Source of the DNA: Edolisoma coerulescens
Taxonomy: Eukaryota > Chordata > Aves > Passeriformes > Campephagidae
Direction: 5' to 3'
Length of the DNA stretch: 64,000 nucleotides
NCBI GenBank assembly: GCA_013397115.1
Contig: VWZW01000996.1
Coordinates: 1,441,611 to 1,505,610, forward strand
A program made the translations under genes and the position numbers. Position 1 is the stretch's first letter. Each line of letters opens with the position of its first letter. Below the pieces are notes generated by a model. That model was not told the origin of the DNA and did not search any database. It saw only the letters and a program-made list of their open reading frames with translations. Of this stretch, positions 39,198 through 52,480 are shown piece by piece.

Positions 39198-40670
39198 GTT
39201 AGGTCTTCTGCCAAAAAGAGACAGGAAAGGAGAACAGAGGCAGGTGACCTGCCTTCCCTCTTATGCTGGCTGCTGCCCTCCAAAGGGAAGAAAGCACAGT
39301 TTAGCAGGGTAGGGGGATGGAACCAAAAAATGGGTATAGAGAGGAAATATGGGGCACAGGGTTGCTTGTGCCAGGGGACAGACCCACAGACAAACTTCAG
39401 AGGTGATGTGGAGAAAGAGACATTTCTCCTTGCTCATAAAATACCACATAGGATTAGTAAGTGCTGAGAGACACCGAAAGCAGCTGGAAAAGAGAGCAAA
39501 ACAGGAGAGATGCCTGACCCTGCAAGGGAGGCATGGAGAGGGGAAAGACAGGCAGAGATTTATGTAAAAATGTGTTTATTTTGTCTGCCCTGGTGAAATA
39601 GGGGAATTCGTGGTTATTTATTTAAAGAGCTAACTGTTGCAGTTTGTTAGCTTGTGCTCTCCTGGACCGCAGTGTCAGAGACAGGACACTTTCTTCTGGG
39701 TCTTGCAAAACGGTTTTTGAGGAAAGTGTTCATTCCTACTCAGCTCTGGCTAATGACAGATCTGGACAATAGGTATCACAGGCTCCCTTTAGAGATCATG
39801 AACAATTCAGTGCATCCACAGCTAGGGAGCAGCTCCAAAAGTCATAGTTAAATCTGCCATTATGCCACCTTTCTTATGTTACAGTGTTCACTGGCTCCAA
39901 AAAAGGGATTGAGTTACAGTGAAAAACGGGAGGGCTGCAGATACTTCAGGAGCTGTGCAGCCATAACAGTAGCACTGATGAATAGCTGGGCTCTTGAAAA
40001 GAAAGCACTCCACAAATGAGTGATGAATCCAGGGAAAGTTGGTCTTAAATTTTAATTTATGTCTTAGCTGCAAACCACCTGTGAGTAAAAGAACACTAAT
40101 TATAAACTAACCTTCAGCTGTGGTTTTTATGTTACAGAATTTCATAAGGAAAATACTGTGAAAATATGTTCAGTAAGCTGATGGAACAACTCCTTCTGGA
40201 ACCACAGTGCATTTACAGTTGCACAGTACTGCTTCTACTAGCTTTCTACAGGCACAAGTTAGTGCCTCAGTAATGCTGGCTACCTTTGGACTGCTTATTA
40301 TTTATTCATATATGGTAAACACCTTTTGCTTATCAAAGCAGAGGCTGTTGACAGTGAACCATGACCTACATGAGACAAACAAAACAACTTAGAAATTGTT
40401 TGAAACATTTAATTGTTTTAGGCAGAATGAGCACCATTCTGACTATGCTTCTTAAAATCACGACTTACACATGATGGTATTCAACGTGCAACCTCAACCT
40501 GAGCACTAGGGATAATCTAGTATTTTATTTAAAAGCAACTGACCCATCTAGTCAGCTGATTCAGCCCCAGAAAACTATTTGGAAAGAAGTGCTACTTCAG
40601 CCTCGCTCCCTAATGTTCCTTCTTAAAAGAATGAGGTTATTTCTATGTATTTCATTAATTCTTCAGTTTT
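39198..40670. other. KLF12 middle intron, unassigned sequence
   Basis: Unique intron between the LTR-like element and the second CR1. It is purine-rich on the plus strand near 39200-39560, then AT-rich. No exon or named repeat was seen. Confidence 0.55.
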
Positions 40671-40895
40671 TTCATAGAATCATAGAAAGGCTTAGGTTTG
40701 TAGGGACCTTAAAGATCATCTAGTTCCAGCCCCCCTGCCACAGGCAGGGATGCTATCCACTAGACCCAGTTGCTCAGAGCCCCATCCAACCTGACCTTGA
40801 ACACTCTGAGGGATGGAATATCCACAACTTCTCTGGGCAACCTGTTCCAGTGCCTTAGTACCCTTCAAGAAAAGCATTTTTTTTCCCCCCTTAAA
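40671..40895 (-). mobile_element. CR1 retrotransposon 3' tail, 5'-truncated
   Basis: On the plus strand this is the reverse complement of a CR1 end: the terminal tandem appears as catagaatcatagaa at 40673-40687, followed by gtagggaccttaaagatcat, ctagttccagcccccctgcc, a tagacccagttgctcagagc segment, and ctctgggcaacctgttccag. Homology fades at a T/C run near 40890. About 225 bases remain. Orientation is the same as KLF12 transcription, so it would be sense in the pre-mRNA. Confidence 0.93.
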
Positions 40896-43800
40896 GTGAA
40901 TCTCATTACAAAAAGTTATGCTTGTATCTACCCAATATTTAAATGTACTACAGGTGATGCACTTGTGAAAGCTAGTTATTTGTCCACAGAATTAAAAATT
41001 GTAACAAAAAGCTATGTATGTTAACTGAGGTTTAGTCTGACTTGCACTACAGCAGAGGTTTTAAGTAGCTGGCTCAGAAACTAAACCTAATGTGAAATGA
41101 CAAAAGTTGTTACATAACTTAGTCTGTAATACAGTTCTTATACATGAATTCTGATCACTTAAGCGTGAATACACCTACATAAAAAGAGATGGTATAAACG
41201 TATATGAAGAATCTTACGCACTTTTGTTCTTTAAAAGACATGTTTCATTATTATTGCAGATTGCTGGCTCTTAAGATATTATTGAGACTCCTATGACATT
41301 TGGTATTGATTTTAGATTACCACAGGAATGTGCTAGGATGAAAGCTCTCAATTACCTTCTCCTTGTTTCTGCTCGGTGAATAAGTCCTACTCTGTACACT
41401 TCTAGCACAAATACGAAGTTGCGAATAGGGTTGTACTTTTGCACCCAGGGACAATTTAGCCCATTGGGTACATCAGACATTGCCCCATCAGACATCAAGA
41501 CATCAGACATGTTTGAGCACATCATGAGGTGCTGCTACACATGAGCACAGAGAGGACAAAAGGTGAGGAATGGAAATGTATCAGTGGGTAAATTCAAAGG
41601 CAGGTAGTTCAAGCACTGTTATATATTTGCAGTAAACCTAACTAAAGATTGTAAGTAAATAAAACAATGTTCTACGGATTATTCCCTTACTTTTTATGTC
41701 AGCCTACATATACATCCTTTTTTGTCTCTCTCTTCATTTGTCACTTCCTTACAGCCTGCAGACTTGGGTGGCCGAGGCACTGGGGAGCTGAGGTGACTGA
41801 CCAAGAGGCTGAGCTTTGCTGCTGCCAGCTGGGGTAAACTGCCCTGTTTTCTCATCAGCATGGCTGCAGCTGCTAGGGGAAAACAGCCTTTAAAGCTACT
41901 CTCCTCCCTGAAATGAGCCATGTGAATAACCAACTGGCTGAAAGCCTAACAGATATCTCCTCACCACTCTCTGCAGTGTGCAAACTGCAGCACAGGACTG
42001 TTATACATTAAGAGTTCATGACTCCTACTTATGTCAACAGCTTTGACTTTCTCTTGGACATCTAAGAACAACTGTCGAACTCCTGGCACCAAGGTTTATA
42101 AATACCAGCCTCAGTTCATAAGCACTGAATTAGAGGTAATTACTGGCCTAATGAACATCAAATGGGAGAGGATGAAGAGATGCAGGCAAGAGATAGTTTA
42201 GCAAATGAGATAAAAAAGGTGGAGGACAAGGGAGTAACAGTATGCACTTGGCAAGCAAGGTGGAGGAAGGCCCATAAAACATGCCAGTGCATTTTAACCT
42301 CCCTTCATGCTGTACCTTGTTCTAACAACCAAGCTTTTCCTTGAACTTAGGACCATGGGTCTAGAAGGGACTTGTCTGGCTCACTGAATTGAGTCCTCCC
42401 AAACACAGGCAGACACATTACTTAATAAAGCTCAGGCCCTAAACCTGAACTGGTTTTCTTGCCTTTGCTACACCTTTTGAAAGGCAAGATTTGTCCAACA
42501 GAGCTACCTGGTGGTTTTGTAAAGTGTGAATGAGGTTAAGGCGAGGCAAGCAAAAAGAAACCAGTCAGAGACTGCTGCTTTCATGGGACAAAGGTGCCAT
42601 TGAATGAGTGCACAGGAGCTACAGAAGCAAGCTGATAGCTCTCCATGCTGAATAGACTGGTGAGCCAGGGGAGTTATTTAAGAACGTCTGCAAGTGCTGA
42701 AGGCTGCAAGCAGCCACATTACTTCCCATCCTTGTTAGCCTCAAGAAATAATGATCCTTTTTTGCTACAGAAAGTAGAGAGAATTACTTATGATGCACAC
42801 AAATACATGCAATCACTTCTCAATGCCGCTTTGCCAAACTGCACCAAAAAGGAGTTTCCCTCTGGGCACTACGAGCGAATTCACTTCCTGCACTTGTTTT
42901 AAAGGAAAATGTGCAAATGGGTCTCACGTAAGGCACAGACCAGCCAGTAAATGCTACACAACTTAAGTCTATCATCATTAATATTGTATCTGCCAGCTGC
43001 CAGTTGCCAGTAGGAAAAAGCCTGATCTGGATCAGATATAAGCTTGCTTCTATTTCTGTCAAACTGAACAGTTTGGGGCTTTAAAATTTATTCTGGCTGT
43101 GGGGTCAGACAATACCTGATCCTGCTTCTGAGGACAAAATTGCCTGTTCTACAATGCTGGAAGAGATTTAAATTTGCAGAGGAGCTTTTTAATGAGCACT
43201 GCATGAATTTCTGCTTTCTGGCACACGGCTGCCTTGGTTTTGACATGGTACAGGGTTAGCCATGTCACGGAAGCACACTCTCTGGGAAGGATCCAGCCTG
43301 TTGGTTGCTATGGGCAGATGAACCCCTCGGAACAGGACCAAGCCTCCACCTCCTCAGGGGAATAACCTGAGCACACAGCCACACCATTAAGGTACTTTTT
43401 TTCTTCACTCTCTAAACTGGTGCTCCTGCCTACATTCTGGAAACTCCTGGGAAGGAAGGGACTATGGATTTAAATCGCTCCAGGCTGACAAGAGCCCAGC
43501 ACACCTCCTCCCACTTCTCACACATGTGCTGCTGATACTAAGATGGCAGGTAAATTTTCTCCCCGTCTGTCATATTTGGGCTTCAGCCAGCTATGTCCTA
43601 ACATTTTTGCTTCTTTTCAGTGATTAACCAGGGATACACACCCCAGGTGCTCTGATCTGGTCAGACAAAGCCAAGCGCTGTCAGAAATCCTGCATCTGGA
43701 TGCCTGCAGGTGGCATGAAAAGGGCCATACACCACCACACTGCTGTCACCACTGGCAGTTCTCAGTTACTGCAACCTGATTTACTTTCTCTAGTCAAATT

Positions 43801-46800
43801 TCCTGTGAGTAAAAGGGATGAAAACTCATCCCCCATCAGTAGGCTCATGAAGACCCACTAGAAGTAATTTTATGTCTGCATCCTATCTTTGATTTAAAGG
43901 CAAATATGAGCCCCTTGGGCAAAAGATGAATGAAATATTTAAGAGCAGGAGAAAACTAAGTAACCATTAAGAGTTTTGCCTCTCTTTACAGCTAAGCCAC
44001 ATAGTAATTAACTGATGTCAGAATGACTCTTTATGAGATGATGCTTCTGGTGTGAAAGCAGAGAGAAAATTTCAGCATCCTGAAATACTGAAGCCTCTGT
44101 CTCACTTCAGCTTAAAACCTCAGTTTTCTGCATTAACTTAACTTCTCATCTAATAACTTCGTAAACTTACATGTAGGTCTGCTGATACACCACACCACAA
44201 TAAAACCTGAATCACTGTTAGTTACTCTCTTACAATAATTAAAAATCTGCTCCTGCTTTTTGAAAGGATTTCCAAATTCAGAGTTTGTTTGCTTTTGTTT
44301 CACGTTTTAAACTCCCCACCCTGCTTTCTCTGAAGGATGCCTTATCAACCTGCTAATCAAAATGATCATTCACTATGGGATTTCCCAGTGGTCCTGCCAT
44401 TCACTCACTAGGACATGCCTGTCAGAAGGAGGGTTACAGGACCCTGTAGTGGGCAGTGACAGCAAGACCTGTGCTAGCTGAGACATCAGCCTGGATGGTA
44501 GGGAGGCTGCTCGGGCCTTGCCAGTTCTGATCCATGCCTGGGTGATGGGTTTGGTCTCAGAAACACAGCCAGATTTTTATTGTGATGGAAGTTTAAATGA
44601 AGTAGAAACATGAGGTGCCTCAAATAAGCCAAAAAGGGTCACGTTTGCTGTTTCCAATAAACTCTTCTCCAGCTGCCTTCAGTCCATGCTGGCATACAAC
44701 AGGTTATAGATTATCTCCAGCTGTAAGCAGTGCTGCTTTGCACTTACTTCCATCAGGAATGGAAAACCAAATACTACCCCACACGCCAAAATTAACATTT
44801 ACAAGAATCTCATTAGTACTGCTGTTACATGTGTGTCCCTGTGCCTGCAGAGCATGAAGGATTGAAGTAACAAACTGACATTTGCTGCGAAACTCCTAGA
44901 AGGATGGAAATGGAAAATATGGCTAAGAAAACTGCATGGCACTCATGTTTTAGCACAATACGCTATTAAGCTGCCAGCATCAGAAATATTGCACTTATGA
45001 ATACTGCAGTGTCTAAACCACAACTTTGGACTCTTAATTTTGGCATACAGCATAGTTCAGTACCTGAAATATTGCAAGAAGGAAACTGCTGGCCAAGAGC
45101 AAGTCTTCTGCTCTTTCTTAAACTGAAACTGTCTCAAATGTCTCTGACAATAAATGCATCTGGGCGGATCAAACACCAAGCAGAGGGAAAAACTCATCTC
45201 CATCCTTCTCGGTTACTCTTGGAAAATAGGCTTTACAACTGCAGAAGTGCAGCCTCACACCACAGCTTGAAGTCTGCTTCCCTTGCACACAAATGAACAT
45301 CCCCCTTCCTGGAAATTTTTTTAGAGAACAGGACACCAGCACAGACTTGCTCAGCAGGAGCGCATCAAAAAAGATCGCAACAGGCATCACTACGCATTTT
45401 TAATGGTGGAAGCAACACTTCCAGATGCAGATGTACAGGAGCTACTTAAAATTATGACCTCAGAGACTGTGTTGTACTCAGGTTTATTTAAAGTGTTCTA
45501 GGAAACAAAATCCTGTCTTTACAGACCTACCAAATGCACATGAGTGATGGTATTCACGATTTCCTTCCCCTAAGCTGGTTCATACTATATGAAGCACATA
45601 CATAGCATTTTTCTTCCTATTTAGAGTTCATTAGAAATGCTTTATGCATTGGAAAAATGCTCTGAGTGCACCTATCAGATTTTTGATCAAAACAGCTTGA
45701 TGCCTGGTAGGGGCAGCAGAATTGGTCGATTTATTTCATAAAACTTTATGTACAAAGCAGCAGTATCCATGAACGTAACGGTCAGAATATAGAGTCTACA
45801 GGGGTAATTTTTATTACAATTTATAGCAAGATTACCCATACTCCACAGTTTTCAGATTTTATTGAGATTTTATGGGACTGTATGGCTTGAGCAGTTAACT
45901 GCACCTACCGTGGTTACGGTTCACAGAGAATGGGAACTGGCACTGAATGCACAGTGTAACTAATCTACCAGAGAATATTAATTGCTATGATCCAATCAAA
46001 GGCAATATTTAAAATCATTTCAACAGTCAAATAATTTTCCATAAACCTGTAAAAGAATAGCTGTATGGAGAAATACAGAAGTGAGAGGAATTGCATGGAT
46101 TTAATATATGCACATATTTAAGCATCTCTGTCATTGGGTTGTATACATAAACATACAAACCCATTTTTTAAACAAAGGACTTTTCTCTTTCTAAGCTATT
46201 TCAATACCAGGAGACCTCATCTACAAAAAAAAAGAAACTACTAAGACTACTGAGATTTATATCTCGCTGAGCATCCAGTATACAAATACTCTATCACCAA
46301 AAGTAAACAAGGAAAACAATAAGGACAGAATATATTTAATATTAAATAAAATACTGCAAAACTACTACACAACGGTAGCAGACTGCAGCAGTCCAGAAAT
46401 ATTTTAGACATCAGCAAGTTTACAGCAGGTTGGTCCAAGGCACAATAAAACCCAAGGCAGAGATAAAATAAATGAGAAGTTTTAGGCATGTGTTTCTGCT
46501 GGATCCAAATTTGTGGGATAAAAGAAACCAGATCAAAGCTCAGCCCTGGTGAGAACACAGAACTGAAAAGCCAGAGGCATTCTTGGCGTGGAAGACAAGG
46601 AACTAACAGCTTCCAAAAGGTGCAGGGACTCAGGATATGTCAAAATAGATTTACTCATCCCACTTATGCTGGGCTTCGCAAATCAAGTTGCAATATGCAT
46701 CTACCTCATTCCCTTCCTGAAACCCATCCTAGTTGAAAACATACATGATATCAAATCATGCTGATTAATCTTAAAAGAGCATTTGCTCCTACAGTGAAGA

Positions 46801-48954
46801 AAACTAAGCACGTCACTAGTAAACCACTAGAAATAGTACTTTCCCGGAAATTTAAGTAGAGGACTGTTTAGGGAAGTCCCCATAGTTAACCTAATCCATT
46901 TCGTCTTAAATCAACCTCTTCGGTTTCAAATACCACAGCATATCCTATAGCCTGTGTTTTAACTCTCCATTCTGGCAAGAATTACTGTTTACTCTAGTTC
47001 TTAAATAATGTGCACCATCTCCAGGAGCACAGGTCCCACCCTGAACACAAGCCTCTCCTCTGCCTGCTTCTCCTCCTGGCCAGTCATTGCCAACCCGTTC
47101 CTGCTTTCCCAGAACCACTAGCATTTCTTCCACGTGAACCAACCAAACAGGAGGAGAGAGATTCAACATTCTGGGGGGCAGAAGGGTGGAGGTAGACAGG
47201 CCAGAGTATGTACAGCCACAAAAGATTTTTGTGCATAACAACAAAATAATTGTAGCTAAAGTAAAAACTCTCAGCCTCAACGCAACTCAAATCCAAAATA
47301 GCCATCTACTAAAAGGTAGAAAGGATAATCACTCCACATGAAACAAAAAAAGGCAATGCTACTGGTTTTAATTAAAAGTCTCTTCCATAGCATAATTTAT
47401 ACGAACAGACCGTATAATCTCGCCTTTAAACATATGGAACAGTTCTCCTAATTTCTATCTTTGTACTACAAATTGCATTTACATTTGTGGAATAAACTTT
47501 ACAGTAGGCAGAAATAACAGGCTGTACTTCAAAAAAACAACAAGGGCAGTGGATAACGTAATCTAATGGTACTACCTGTTCTAAGTCACAAAAAATCTGC
47601 AGCAATAGATACTGCATTTACTACTTATTAATATATCCACAGTGAGGAATATGGCATGTGCAAACTGTGAAAAGACAAAGCCTGTGTATTTTTGCCAGGT
47701 CTATATACAGATATAACATAAAAATAGTCCAAGCTCATGTCATTATAGCTGTTTATGTGCAAGGGAAGCAGACAAAGTTCAGCTGGCAAATTTAAATTCA
47801 TAATGTTCTGACTTGATGAATTTTCCAAATGATTGTCTTCTGAAAACTTAAAAACCCGTAAGAATGAGAATTCATAAATTTGATTCCAAAACCCCAGAAA
47901 TATCAAAGTTGCACCAGCCCTTAGTGCACCATTATCAGGAAGGAGCTTTTAAAAGGCTCTTCAACGAATACTCCTCTGAATTACAGAAAACAATTTTTAA
48001 GGATATTGTATTTGGCAAAACCTGCTGCTAGAGGGACATGATTTGCCAGTAGTATTCATGGATATCTTCTGAAAGCAAAGAAGAATGGTCCAAACCAAGC
48101 TCGAGGTTCACGTCACAAAAATGCTGAGGTTCTACAGTTTTTCACAACATAAAAAAGCTGGAATCAATTTTTCAACATAGAAAATGTGACATTTTTTTTC
48201 CTCTATGATCAGTCTCAGGAAGAGTGGAATAGTTTTTTTTCTTGAGAATTTCCTCTTAAAAGGAAAAAAAAGAGAAAAAACAAGTAGCTTGAGGCAGACA
48301 TGCAGTATGGAAAACGTTAGTCTAAATGGTTAACATATAGGCAGACTTGGAACAACTGAAGATAGGGGTTTAAGAGAAATCAAGAGGCAGCCTTATCTAT
48401 AGGTGCTGCTACCTGCTGTGCCTCTAATTAAACTTTTAGCAATCCTCACCACTGCGAAACAGGGAGGAAAAAAAGGCAAGGGAAGAGTTTTTCATGGGAC
48501 TATAATGTTCTTTCATGGAATATTTTAATGTACAACAATGTCTAGTCACCACCACCTAATCCACACAGAAAAAAACCTCCAAGCACTTAAGGCTGTGACA
48601 AGAGCAGTGACCACTGAAAGAAGTGAGCTTTGACTCTGCCATGTTGTAGGGGTGGCAGAGGGCACAGCCTGGCACCGCAGCGTCCACGAGGACTTGTGCC
48701 TGGCTCCCTTCCCCTCTGTGCCCGACAGCCCTCACACACTCCTCTGCTTTGTGTGTATGAAATAATGGAGGAGAATGTTGTAGGGGGCAACTTGCACATC
48801 TGGGCTGGTGCTGTGGGGGCTGCACAGAGACCCTGCTACTCTGGGGATCTCCCTTGAGTATGTCCTCCCCAAGGGGTTCATCAGGGGAGGAAGGTGCATG
48901 GTCAGCAGGGGAGTCTGCACGTATCTGTGTGTGTGTTCAAAGGTGAGTGTTGTG
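40896..48954. other. KLF12 middle intron, unassigned sequence
   Basis: Eight kilobases of unique intron with only the small 15-base-period repeat identified. Short open frames occur on both strands with no domain, splice pair or codon signature I could defend. Confidence 0.55.
41471..41515 (+). repeat. Three-copy tandem repeat, 15-base period
   Basis: The 10-mer catcagacat occurs perfectly at 41471, 41486 and 41501, exactly 15 bases apart, while the five spacer bases differ (tgccc, caaga, gtttg). This is a small partly degenerate minisatellite in the middle KLF12 intron. Confidence 0.85.
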
Positions 48955-49135
48955 GGGTTAGAGAATGGCATCAGGAACTTGTAGGAATTTAGTAAGATCT
49001 GTAAACGTAAGTGCTGTATTACCTACACTGAACATAGTGTTCGTTAATTACCTTCTAATTAAGCACTGTTCGTAGCTTCCTAAAAATGCACCAATCCTGG
49101 TTTTGATTTAGACTAGGTTTTTATCCTGCAAAAGC
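48955..49135. promoter_or_regulatory. Candidate homeodomain site pair
   Basis: Two palindromic TAATTA cores (cgttaattacc near 49043 and tctaattaagc near 49055) sit between two copies of tgttcg. The surrounding sequence is free of recognised repeats. Regulatory function is inference only. Confidence 0.22.
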
Positions 49136-49263
49136 ACATCACTCTGACATAAGGGTGCTTTTGCAGCGTTGATAGCCCCGTCTCCCATTGCCCACCCTGG
49201 GGTGTGGCACGTGGCACAGGACCTGACGGGATGCTGCTGGCACCTTGTATATACGAGGGCCAC

Positions 49264-49850
49264 GTGTCTTCAAAACAAAAAGAAATCTAGCAAGGGAAAA
49301 AAAAAAGGAGAGAGGAGGCAGGACAGACAGCAGAAATAAACAGCAAACTGGGAGGCAGAAAAGGAGATCTGAGACTCTTCTGAAGGACGGTGAGACAAAG
49401 AACGCCATGACGAATGACACCATGGAGAAGGATGCACAGAGGCGGAGGAGGAGATGGCAGTATAGGTTAGAAATATTAACAGGAAAGGAGGGGAAGACAA
49501 AGCAGAGCTGCTGAAAGTGGCACTCAAAGAGCAGTCAGCAAGATGGGAAGGACTAGAAAAAACAGAAAAATTTAAAAAGAAGGGGAAACAGAAGACAAGA
49601 TAGCCATTTCTTGTACCGGGGGAAGAGAGAATTCAAACAGAACACAAAGAAAGAACTATTTGCTTGAACTACCTAAAAAAGCAGCCACCAGGACAGTTTT
49701 GTCTGAGAGAGAGAATGACAGAGAGAGAGGAGTGGGAAGCATCAGGGGAAGCAGAAAGCCACCTGAGCAAAACACCTGGAGGCAGTATTAGAGGCATGGT
49801 GACAACTTGAGAAGGTTTTTGCAAAAAAAACAAAAAGTAAATGGTTTTAG
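49264..49850 (+). other. Purine-rich strand-asymmetric tract
   Basis: For about 590 bases the plus strand is dominated by A and G, with runs such as gggaaaaaaaaaaggagaga and gaggcggaggaggagatggc, interrupted by short mixed segments. No single repeat unit is visible. The KLF12 pre-mRNA would therefore be pyrimidine-rich here. Confidence 0.6.
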
Positions 49851-50439
49851 TCAAACCTGGAAGGAAGAGGAAAATTCAGCACAAGAAAAATAAAACTGGG
49901 AATAACAAGGAAAAAGCTTTTCTGTATGCCCCGTTTCTTTTATTTTTTCCCCTCAGCACCTGAAACCCAGAAAAACAGGAGAGGTCTGAACTCAAGGCTG
50001 ATGTCATTTTCATTAATTTTAGCATTAAAAATCTCTCTGTTCAGGCAAGTGCCTAAGTCTCAATTGTGTGAAAAGGGCTTAGATAAAGGTTAATGTACAA
50101 CATAACTTTAAGTGCTTCCCAACTGGCACTCCTGGATCATCAACATGGTCTCTGAATTAGCACCAAAGCAGGAATAGCACCAAAGCGAGGATGATGCTGC
50201 CAATGCTCTCTATGGATCAACTGTTTCAGTGTGCGCATTTTTCTGTTACTTAAAATTATCAGCGTCCATGTAGAAGTTGAAAGCCGTGACTCTAGATGAC
50301 TCCAAACCTGCATTCGTCCATCAGCTGATAGAGGATTAAGAACTAATTCAATTTGACAACAGAGTCCTGTTAGGATCTGTGTACATTTACTTTTTGTTAT
50401 CAGCACAAGAGCTGATCACTGAAGGGAATTTAGTCTGCA

Positions 50440-50780
50440 CACATATGAAATTCATTTAATTGGTTAATTTGCACAATATCACTGCACTTAATTATTTATA
50501 TTGTTTTGCATTAAAGAATGAAGAACACTCCAGCAAAAGCTGATAAAAGATGACTACCTAGAGTGGATTGCTGCCCAATTATCTTCTATTGTATTTATTC
50601 AAATTAACCTAACTTTTTAACCAAAAGACTTAGGGACAACAAAACGAGTACAACTCATGAGAAAAAAAATTAATAAATTAACTGTTAATCCCTTCTTTTT
50701 CTTTAACTGTGCATTAATAGATGATGCAGGGGCTAATGGCTAATGACCTCTGCCAATTAGAGCACAAAGGCCACATTGTC
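50440..50780. promoter_or_regulatory. Candidate homeodomain-rich regulatory stretch
   Basis: This AT-rich but non-repetitive stretch has many ATTA/TAAT cores: catttaattggttaatttgc, cttaattattta, aattaataaattaactgtta, TTAATCCC at 50685-50692, gcattaatagatgatgcagg and ggctaatggctaatgacctc. It lies about 1.7 kb downstream of the large KLF12 exon in the transcript. Function is inferred only from motif density. Confidence 0.3.
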
Positions 50781-52480
50781 AGGGCAGGTCGGAAGGCATG
50801 GAGTTCATGGGCTGAAACCCCTACAGCACATTAAATTCTGGAATTTTGTTGATGAAACTGGGGTAGCAAAGTTCCAGTTTTACAAGGTCAGGAGGTGCTT
50901 CCTATAGAGGAGACTACTACCAGAGCCAACTAGAACCTTTGAAAAGAAAACAAACAGGAAAATTTCTTGATGAGATCAAGGTCAGGTGCACCTCGAAGCT
51001 CCGAAATCAAAATACAGACTAAAACTTCCCTTTTTCTGGTTTTTTTTTTCCTAGATTACATGGTGCAAAGTTCTGTTTTATTCCTAATTTCTTGACATAA
51101 AGGCACAAAGAGCTAAAATTACATCACTGTATGAAGTGTAATAAAACTTAAACCATCATTTTGAGGCTTAAAACTAACTCAGATCAACAGTGAGTTCATT
51201 TCCTATGTCCAAGACTATTGAGAGGGCACAGTCCCCACTTGGGAACTGAGGGAACAGTAGGAGAATCACAGACTAATTGACAACAGGATGCCCCTAAACA
51301 TCAGAATGACCTATCACTACAGTCCTGTACAGTAACACACAGTTGCCAGTTTATCAAAAACAGACATGAGAGTTGAGATACAAGTTGTTGGGACCTGTTC
51401 ACTATGCAATTAGGAACACAAGAGATGTTATAAGACTAAATGTCCTGCAGTACCATAAGCCCCAAAGTAAGGTTATCTGTCAATACCCTCCCTTTCTGCC
51501 TCAAGCAATACCTCATTTCAGGGGAAAATTACCATATTTTATTCACTCACATGCAATGAGCCCTGAAATGAGTATCTCATTCCTTTCCTCATATTCCCAT
51601 CTCTGTCACTAATGCCACCTTTATAAAGCTGTGCTTTCCGAGTTTCTGGGCACATCTGTTTTTTCTTTTCTTCCTCCACCCATCATCTCACTATCTCTAA
51701 CAAGTTTTTGTTCCCTTAGTAACTGCTAGGTTCTGACTTTTTCTTGCTTTCCAGCTCCCTTTTCTGTGTTCTTTGGACACCTCAAGAGGGTATCCGTTCT
51801 TCTGACATGTGCCTCTTCCTCCCTTCACGCCTCCACGTGCCTCTCGAGTCCTGTGTCTGCAAAATTCATTCCCAACATAAACACTCTGTGTGGCTTTCTT
51901 CCCTTCTGCTGTTAATTCTGGAAGAAAAAACCTAATTCAAAGTACTGCACTACCACTCCTTGAGCTTAATAAAACGTATTTCTCTGCATCTGCTAATGTT
52001 CTTCAGTCCACCAGGCTTTCCTTCACACATTCCTAGAGCCCAATGATTGCTTTCTCCTTGCTGGGGAACAATCTCTCTGACATTCCTCCCCTTGCTAAAT
52101 CTGAAACAGCTGGTGAGTTTTCCATGTCCATCTGCGATATTTTATATATTGTCATAAATGTCAAACACTGACATTTTTTCCATTCTCCTACTTCTTCAGC
52201 TTCTGGGGAGGATTTATTTCGCTCAGGACAAAACCTGCCACAAGTTGTCCGAGCATCTAACTCGACTGCTGAACTCAGTCTTCATTTAAATACTTATTTA
52301 CTTTAAAGATCATCTGGAATAAGACTTTTAAAGGTTCCTCTCAATTGTGTAAGTTGTATGTCTTTTCAGCAACAACACAGTAAGTATGGAAACTAACAGC
52401 TTTATAACAGTTATTATGTTTTTCTTATGTAAGACCAGTTTCAGAGATTCCACAGATGCACAGAACTGGCTCCACCTTAC
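50781..52480 (-). other. KLF12: Start of middle KLF12 intron after the large exon
   Basis: Intron starting gtaaggtggagccagttctg on the minus strand. The coding frame stops at 52425-52427, 52 bases past the donor, so retention of this intron would truncate the protein before the zinc fingers. No other feature was recognised. Confidence 0.7.

Noticed and set aside
41230..41520. Two copies of agacatgttt, each fitting a p53 half-site
   Set aside because: They are about 270 bases apart and half-sites of this degenerate consensus are expected many times by chance.
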